From Treponema maltophilum ATCC 51939 (GTDB lineage Bacteria > Spirochaetota > Spirochaetia > Treponematales > Treponemataceae), in NCBI RefSeq assembly GCF_000413055.1, contig NZ_KE332518.1:17490-81489 (forward strand): 64,000 nt of DNA, read 5' to 3'. Below the pieces are notes generated by a model that made no database searches, was not told the origin of the DNA, and was given only the letters and a program-made list of their open reading frames with translations. The translations under genes were made by a program, and so were the position numbers. Positions 59,846-64,000 of this stretch are shown here, one piece after another (position 1 is the first letter of the stretch; every line of letters begins with the position of its first letter).

Positions 59846-59888
59846 GCCCGCGCGGAAAAGCAGGTGCTTTTTTGCGCGGGCATTTTTT
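59846..59888 (+). terminator. Rho-independent terminator after the first repeat lipoprotein
   Basis: GCCCGCGC/GCGCGGGC outer stem, continuing through two possible G-U pairs to AAAAGCA/TGCTTTT, then ATTTTTTG. A long, very stable hairpin with a T-run, so the two repeat lipoprotein genes are probably transcribed separately. Confidence 0.85.
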
Positions 59889-59972
59889 GAATCGGAGGAA
59901 AATTATCAGGTATAATTCTGAGCTTTAGAAAACGGGGAAGCCTTTTTTTAAAGCTTGTTTTAGGAGTATTTT

Positions 59973-61448
59973 ATGAAAAAAATATTGCTTGTTTTGGCGG
60001 CTTTTACGGCCGTTTTTATCGGTTTTACGGGCTGCCCCAACGCGGCGCAGAATAGACCCGATCCGGTACCGCAGGTAAAAGAGCATACCGTTGCGTTCAA
60101 CGCCGCCGATGAAAACGGTGAGTTGATCGCAAAGTCGGACGGAAAAATCATAACATCTTCCGCAAAGATTGCCGAAGGCAAAATCGTTACCTTTACGGCA
60201 AAGCCGAAAACGGGTTATGTCGCCGATACGTGGACGATAGAAGGCGCGTCGTTTGAAAGCGGCACGGGAGCACCCAACAGCGACTCGGCATCCGTAAAAG
60301 TAAGCGCCGATACAACGGTAAAGGTGAGCTTTAAAGCGGCGGCATCGGGACGGCATGCGGTGTCGTTCGCCTCTTTCGGCAGCGGAACGCTTACGGCGAA
60401 AATTCAGGGCGGCGATGCGATTGTCAGCGGAAACGAAGTCGAAAACGGTAAAACGGTTGAGTTTTCAGCGGTTCCCGATGCGCACTGGAAAGTAAAAAGT
60501 TATGCGCTTAGAGATACCGCAACGGGTGATCTTCTTACATTCAAATCCGGAGGGCATATTACCGAAACCTCTGTCGCCGCTCCCGCACAAGCCGTTATCG
60601 GTAAACCGGTAACTATCGAAGTCGTATTTGACGAGATTACACACGACTTAAGTCTTACGGCTGTTTCAGGAAACGGTACGTTTACCGTAATCTCTGAGGG
60701 GGAAGATATAACTTCCGCCGGGAAGGCTGCCGAGAATAAAACGATTGAGATTACTGCAAAACCGAATGAGGGCTATAGTGTCGATAAATGGACGATTACC
60801 GGCGGTGAAGTTGAAGGCGGTACTATCGCCGACGGCAGTCCTACGGCAAGGGTGAAAGTCGGTACTTCCGCTATAAAGGCAGTGGTAACTTTCAAATGGA
60901 CCAAAGACGACGGTTCTTTCATTCCCAATAAAACATATAAGGGAAAGACCAAATTAAGTTGTCTTATGCCTCGAATGAAGCGCGATTTCGGTGCCCCTTT
61001 GCTGGAAGATGCATACATTACCGTTGATGAATCCGGCAATGCAACGCTTGTCGCAAAGTTCAGAAAAGCATCTTTGACAATAATGAAAAATAAAGAATCA
61101 AATATCTTTATCGATCTGCGTAATTCCCGGCCGGGCTATTACGATATGAACGGAGTCAAACAGAACGTAATAAACTACACCATAAGCCCCGAAAACGATA
61201 CGGCGACCCCGCCCCGTACTGATCCGGCTCATACAACAGGTGTCCGCTATGTTACTTCAATGACGTTTCCTGTAAGTAAAGCTGCCTCCGTTTACTATTT
61301 ATGGATTTATATCAATTCCGATGTGTACGGCGTACAGTTCTGTGATGGTAAAAATCCCGCTGCCGGGCATTTTTGGTTTGAGCCGGGATTTGCTACAGAG
61401 TATAAAGCCGAGTTCACTATCGATTGGGCTTCGTTTAAACCTGAGTGA
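59973..61448 (+). CDS. lipoprotein with three InlB-type beta repeats and the shared C-terminal domain
   Basis: 491 residues. Lipobox FTGCPNA (cysteine ~21). Three beta repeats at about 35-115, 120-215 and 220-305 share patterns such as GELIAKSDGKIITSSAKI, EGKIVTFTAKP and KPNEGYSVDKWTI. The C-terminal ~170 residues parallel the previous protein: LVAKFRKASLTI, FIDLRNSRPGYYDMNG, VTSMTFPVSKA, YYLWIYINSDVYGVQ and FTIDWASFKPE. The two arose by duplication with repeat-number change. TTTAGGAG precedes the ATG. A surface-exposed ligand or adhesion role is plausible but unproven. Confidence 0.72.
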   Translation: MKKILLVLAAFTAVFIGFTGCPNAAQNRPDPVPQVKEHTVAFNAADENGELIAKSDGKIITSSAKIAEGKIVTFTAKPKTGYVADTWTIEGASFESGTGAPNSDSASVKVSADTTVKVSFKAAASGRHAVSFASFGSGTLTAKIQGGDAIVSGNEVENGKTVEFSAVPDAHWKVKSYALRDTATGDLLTFKSGGHITETSVAAPAQAVIGKPVTIEVVFDEITHDLSLTAVSGNGTFTVISEGEDITSAGKAAENKTIEITAKPNEGYSVDKWTITGGEVEGGTIADGSPTARVKVGTSAIKAVVTFKWTKDDGSFIPNKTYKGKTKLSCLMPRMKRDFGAPLLEDAYITVDESGNATLVAKFRKASLTIMKNKESNIFIDLRNSRPGYYDMNGVKQNVINYTISPENDTATPPRTDPAHTTGVRYVTSMTFPVSKAASVYYLWIYINSDVYGVQFCDGKNPAAGHFWFEPGFATEYKAEFTIDWASFKPE

Positions 61449-61536
61449 AGTTTTTAAACACGGCTATCTGAGCGCGCTTGTTGCAAGAGTGCGGCGGGCG
61501 TTGTAAAGCGTTAGCGTGTATTTAATAAGCACACAA

Positions 61537-61577
61537 ACCGTCGGAAAAACAATTGCTTTTTCCGACGGTGTTTTTTT
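61537..61577 (+). terminator. Rho-independent terminator closing the iron/lipoprotein island
   Basis: ACCGTCGGAAAAA/TTTTTCCGACGGT stem with a small loop, followed by GTTTTTTT. It lies ~90 bases after the last lipoprotein stop. Confidence 0.85.
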
Positions 61578-61617
61578 ACGAAAACGGCAGCTACCGTTAC
61601 GGGCAAACCGTCGCGCC

Positions 61618-61646
61618 TTGACGGATATGTGAACCTCGGTTATATT
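61618..61646 (+). promoter_or_regulatory. promoter of the YefM/YoeB pair
   Basis: TTGACG, exactly 17 bases, TATATT. It ends 17 bases before the antitoxin start, which has CGGAGG. Confidence 0.65.
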
Positions 61647-61662
61647 TAAACGGAGGTACGAT

Positions 61663-61914
61663 ATGACGTCAATTAATGCCGTACAGGCAAGAACGGATCT
61701 TTTTAAAGTTATAGATTTGGTCAATGAAACGGCAACACCTGTTACGCTTACGAATAGTGAGGGCAAAAATGCCGTCCTTATCGGAGAAGACGATTGGCAT
61801 GCTATTCAAGAAACCCTCTATTTGAATTCAGTTCCCGAAATGACTGAATCTTTAATAAGAGGAAGAGATGCTTCGTTGGCGGAATGTATTGATGAGGCCG
61901 ATGTCAAATGGTAA
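61663..61914 (+). CDS. yefM: YefM/Phd-family antitoxin
   Basis: 83 residues. N-terminal SINAVQARTDLFKVIDLVNE and VTLTNSEGKNAVLIGEDDWHAIQETLYL are classical YefM/Phd features. The C-terminal half, disordered until toxin-bound, neutralises YoeB. Its stop lies six bases before the toxin start. Such pairs repress their own promoter. Confidence 0.9.
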   Translation: MTSINAVQARTDLFKVIDLVNETATPVTLTNSEGKNAVLIGEDDWHAIQETLYLNSVPEMTESLIRGRDASLAECIDEADVKW

Positions 61915-61920
61915 GACGAA

Positions 61921-62217
61921 ATGTATAAAATCGTCTATGCGAGACAGGCATTAAAAGATATAAAAAATTTAAAAGCGGTTCGGCTTGATTTTAAAGCAAA
62001 AGCACTTATTGAAATTATACGGAAGAATCCGTTTCAAAACCCTCCACCATACGAAAAATTAATCGGGAACCTTTCTGGATTATATTCACGACGTATCAAT
62101 ATTCAGCATAGATGTGTATATCAGGTCTATTCGGAAAAAATTGTTATTAATGAAATTGAATATGAAGGTATCGTTAAAATTGTCCGGCTGTGGACACATT
62201 ATGGCAGTGTAAAATAA
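61921..62217 (+). CDS. yoeB: YoeB/Txe-family mRNA interferase toxin
   Basis: 98 residues. The Txe/YoeB patterns KNPFQNPPPYEKLIGNLSG, YSRRINIQHRCVYQV and KIVRLWTHYG include the equivalents of catalytic E46, R65 and H83. It cleaves mRNA on the ribosome when free of antitoxin. Slightly longer than the ~84-residue average because of an insertion (NEIEYEG). Confidence 0.9.
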   Translation: MYKIVYARQALKDIKNLKAVRLDFKAKALIEIIRKNPFQNPPPYEKLIGNLSGLYSRRINIQHRCVYQVYSEKIVINEIEYEGIVKIVRLWTHYGSVK

Positions 62218-62254
62218 AATATTGTACAAATCCGCGTTTATATGATTTTCGTAT

Positions 62255-63565
62255 TTACAGTCTGACAATCTTTGCACCGCTTTTGCGGTCGATGCTCAGG
62301 TTTTGAATGTCGGCCGCTTTGAGCGGGGCTTCCGTGAGATCGCCGGAAGCAAGCCTCTTTTCCCGCGCATTTTTTTCAATTACCAGCGTAAGGCCCCACG
62401 GCGCGCATGCATAGCGTCCCGTTTTGTGTTCGGGAAGCGCGATCGGATCCGAGCATATGCGCATGCGATACGGTATTTTATCGGCCGCAGCGGTTTTACC
62501 GTCCGCGCCGCGTTTTTCCGCATGTTCGGCTTTCGGGTTGCGGGAGAGCGCTTCGGGGCGGGTGAAAATAAAGCTTATGGCTGCGCGCTCTTTTGCAAGA
62601 CTCGCCTTTTCCGACAGCTTTTTGAGCGCGAAAGGCGCCGTTTCGGTATTCAGTATAAAGTGGCACCATTTGCCGCCTTTTTTGCCGTCCATCGGGCATT
62701 CGTTTTCGTGCGGGCAGGGAGATACGCAGCTCATGTTTTTCCGAAGCATTGCCGCCCGCAATAAACTGATAAAGCGCGCCGCGCGGGGAATACCCGGTTC
62801 GGCAACGAAAAAAGCGCATTCGCTCTTTCCGTCCGGTTTTTGTGCGCCGTACGAAAAAAGCCGCGCGGCGTATTTTTTTGCTTCGGCTTCAAGCGACTGC
62901 GATGTGTTCCAATACAATTCGTTGAACATATTTGCGCAGGTTATAAACGACGCTTTTTGTTTTATCTGCGTGCCGATTTCTCCTTTTACGCGTACGATGC
63001 GCCAGCAAAAACCGTCCGCGCATTGTGTATTGCCCGCGCCTTCCACGCTTTTGGCGCTTTGCGTGCTGTCCGCGTCCTGTGCGCTTTGCGCATGTTGCGC
63101 ATTTTGTAAGCGGGCGGCGCACGACAAAAACAGGTTTTCGCCCAAGGCGAGGGCGTTTTGGCTTGTGTCCATACAGTACCACGTAAGCTTTACGGCGCGC
63201 AGTTCCGGCCGGGCAAGGTACAGGGCCAACGGAACGCTCAACGGACCCGAACCTATATCGAGGCAAACGCTTTCGTCGTGCAAAAATGAAAAAACGTTTT
63301 CATCGAGGGCGGAGAAAACCGACGTCAATCGGAATAAATTCCACCATAAAAAATAATACGCGTAAGCCGAAAGCATAACGTTGTCGTTCATGTAGCCGAG
63401 CCTGCGCTTCGAGCGCTCGTCGGTAAGGCAGTGCGAAAGCTCTTTGATGTTGCGGGGCAAAAGCAAAAGCTGTTTTGACGAAAGCGGAAGGTTTGTGCGG
63501 ATTATGCCGTCGAAATTGTCCAAAATACGGCGGGCGTCTTCGGGAGGGGAAGCGAATACGTTCAT
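62255..63565 (-). CDS. Rsm22-like methyltransferase-fold protein
   Basis: 436 residues. SAM-binding motif VCLDIGSGPLSVPLALYLA (~97-115). A CPHENECPM ... WCHF cysteine motif (~285-305) and FVAEPGIPRAARFISLLRAAM are typical of the Rsm22 family, associated with small ribosomal subunits and carrying a metal or Fe-S centre. A low-complexity insertion rich in Q, A, S and D (QNAQHAQSAQDADSTQSAKS) lies at ~155-190. It overlaps the MerR gene by four bases and converges on yoeB. Confidence 0.75.
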   Translation of the reverse strand: MNVFASPPEDARRILDNFDGIIRTNLPLSSKQLLLLPRNIKELSHCLTDERSKRRLGYMNDNVMLSAYAYYFLWWNLFRLTSVFSALDENVFSFLHDESVCLDIGSGPLSVPLALYLARPELRAVKLTWYCMDTSQNALALGENLFLSCAARLQNAQHAQSAQDADSTQSAKSVEGAGNTQCADGFCWRIVRVKGEIGTQIKQKASFITCANMFNELYWNTSQSLEAEAKKYAARLFSYGAQKPDGKSECAFFVAEPGIPRAARFISLLRAAMLRKNMSCVSPCPHENECPMDGKKGGKWCHFILNTETAPFALKKLSEKASLAKERAAISFIFTRPEALSRNPKAEHAEKRGADGKTAAADKIPYRMRICSDPIALPEHKTGRYACAPWGLTLVIEKNAREKRLASGDLTEAPLKAADIQNLSIDRKSGAKIVRL

Positions 63566-63906
63566 TGCGGCTCTTCTTTTTCGCTATGGTGAAGCATGCG
63601 GTACAAATCCAAAAGTTCGAAGCGGATGCGGTTCAGCTGCGGAATAAGCGTATCTGCCCCGCTTTGCGAACCGGCTGCCGCGGCTTCTTGCAGCAATTCG
63701 GCGCGCGCACCTTCTATCGTGTATTTTTTTTCCTGAATAAGATATTTAAGACGCAAAACGGTTTGCACGTCGCGTTTGGAATACGTGCGCCTTCCGCCGA
63801 TATCTTTTACGGGGGCGAGAGAGGGGATGACTTCTTCCCAATAACGGAGCACGTGGGCTTTAACCGAAGTGATCCGCTCAACATCGCCTATCGAAAATCC
63901 CGTCAC
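63562..63906 (-). CDS. MerR-family transcriptional regulator (short)
   Basis: 114 residues. N-terminal winged helix: SIGDVERITSVKAHVLRYWEEVIPSL, then GGRRTYSKRDVQTVLRLKYLI. A short helical tail takes the place of an effector domain, so it is of the HspR/RacA-like small type. The GTG start overlaps the upstream stop (GTGA) and its own stop overlaps the methyltransferase start, so all three genes are translationally linked. Confidence 0.87.
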   Translation of the reverse strand: MTGFSIGDVERITSVKAHVLRYWEEVIPSLAPVKDIGGRRTYSKRDVQTVLRLKYLIQEKKYTIEGARAELLQEAAAAGSQSGADTLIPQLNRIRFELLDLYRMLHHSEKEEPQ

Positions 63907-64000
63907 GGCTTATCCCTCTCTTCCCATTTTTTGCGGCTCGCCTGAATGTCGAGGTTTATCGGAATTTTCGTATAGCCCAAATCTTCGCGGATTTTATTTT
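63903..64000 (-). CDS. der: 3' end of a gene, probably der (GTPase Der/EngA)
   Basis: Only the last 32 codons are present, ending IREDLGYTKIPINLDIQASR then KKWEERDKP. This resembles the KH-like C-terminus of Der/EngA (…LREKYGFEGTPIRxxFR-type). Der is a ribosome-biogenesis GTPase. Alternative identities cannot be excluded from such a short piece. The stop overlaps the MerR start. Confidence 0.45.
   Translation of the reverse strand, partial: NKIREDLGYTKIPINLDIQASRKKWEERDKP

Noticed and set aside
1-64000. CRISPR arrays, rRNA, tRNA, replication origin
   Set aside because: No regular spacer-repeat pattern, no T-loop/anticodon cloverleaf and no rRNA motif was noticed by eye; rpmH is present but dnaA and DnaA-box clusters are not.

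Overview
The window looks like chromosome of a spirochaete, most probably a Treponema of intermediate GC. Supporting this are a double-membrane envelope (ExbBD/TonB, a TonB-dependent receptor, an omptin-like barrel, many lipoproteins), a cyclophilin-FKBP fusion of the kind known from T. denticola, sugar-binding proteins with the FANGEKEGG-type mature N-terminus common in treponemes, and the order rpmH-rnpA-yidD-yidC-jag. The species was not identified. No rRNA, tRNA, CRISPR array or intact transposase was seen.

Layout. (1) 0-5.8 kb: a type I restriction-modification locus, hsdM and hsdS on the minus strand and the first codons of hsdR at the left edge. Between hsdS and hsdR lie a tyrosine recombinase gene, two separate hsdS halves and a RelB/DinJ-PIN toxin-antitoxin pair. 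Copies of a 17-19 nt element sit at the half-gene junctions, so the locus looks like an inverting specificity switch. (2) 5.9-18.3 kb: a carbohydrate module with a YesM/YesN-type two-component system, three tandem paralogous solute-binding proteins each followed by a strong hairpin, two CUT1 permeases, a GHL6-type glycosidase-like protein and a two-subunit aconitase X. (3) 18.4-43.9 kb: mostly housekeeping and envelope genes (PfkB kinase, MurJ, a 1489-residue dehydratase-activase-type fusion, rpmH-rnpA-yidD-yidC-jag, a dual immunophilin, YifB/ComM, a double cyclic-nucleotide-binding regulator, two CNNM/CorC proteins, an omptin-like protease, an RluA enzyme). (4) 43.9-61.5 kb: an iron/haem-acquisition-like island with a redox gene pair flanked by a 35-bp direct repeat, an AraC regulator, a siderophore/haem ABC transporter with an esterase-like hydrolase, an acyl-CoA synthetase, an 85-residue Fur-like protein with no C-terminal domain, exbB-exbD-tonB, a TonB-dependent receptor and three lipoproteins. 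(5) 61.6-64 kb: a YefM/YoeB pair, an Rsm22-like methyltransferase, a MerR regulator and the 3' end of a der-like gene.

How parts may work together. In the restriction locus, inversion between the element in the plus-strand hsdS half and the one in the minus-strand half would make hsdM-hsdS-int-hsdS-antitoxin-toxin-hsdR fully co-oriented and give a second complete specificity gene. In the iron island a 16-bp pattern, GTTAG-N6-CTAAC, recurs just upstream of six transcription units: the redox pair, araC, the ABC transporter, the mini-Fur gene, exbBD-tonB and the receptor. This suggests one regulon, possibly controlled by the mini-Fur protein. Both proposals are inferences from the sequence alone.
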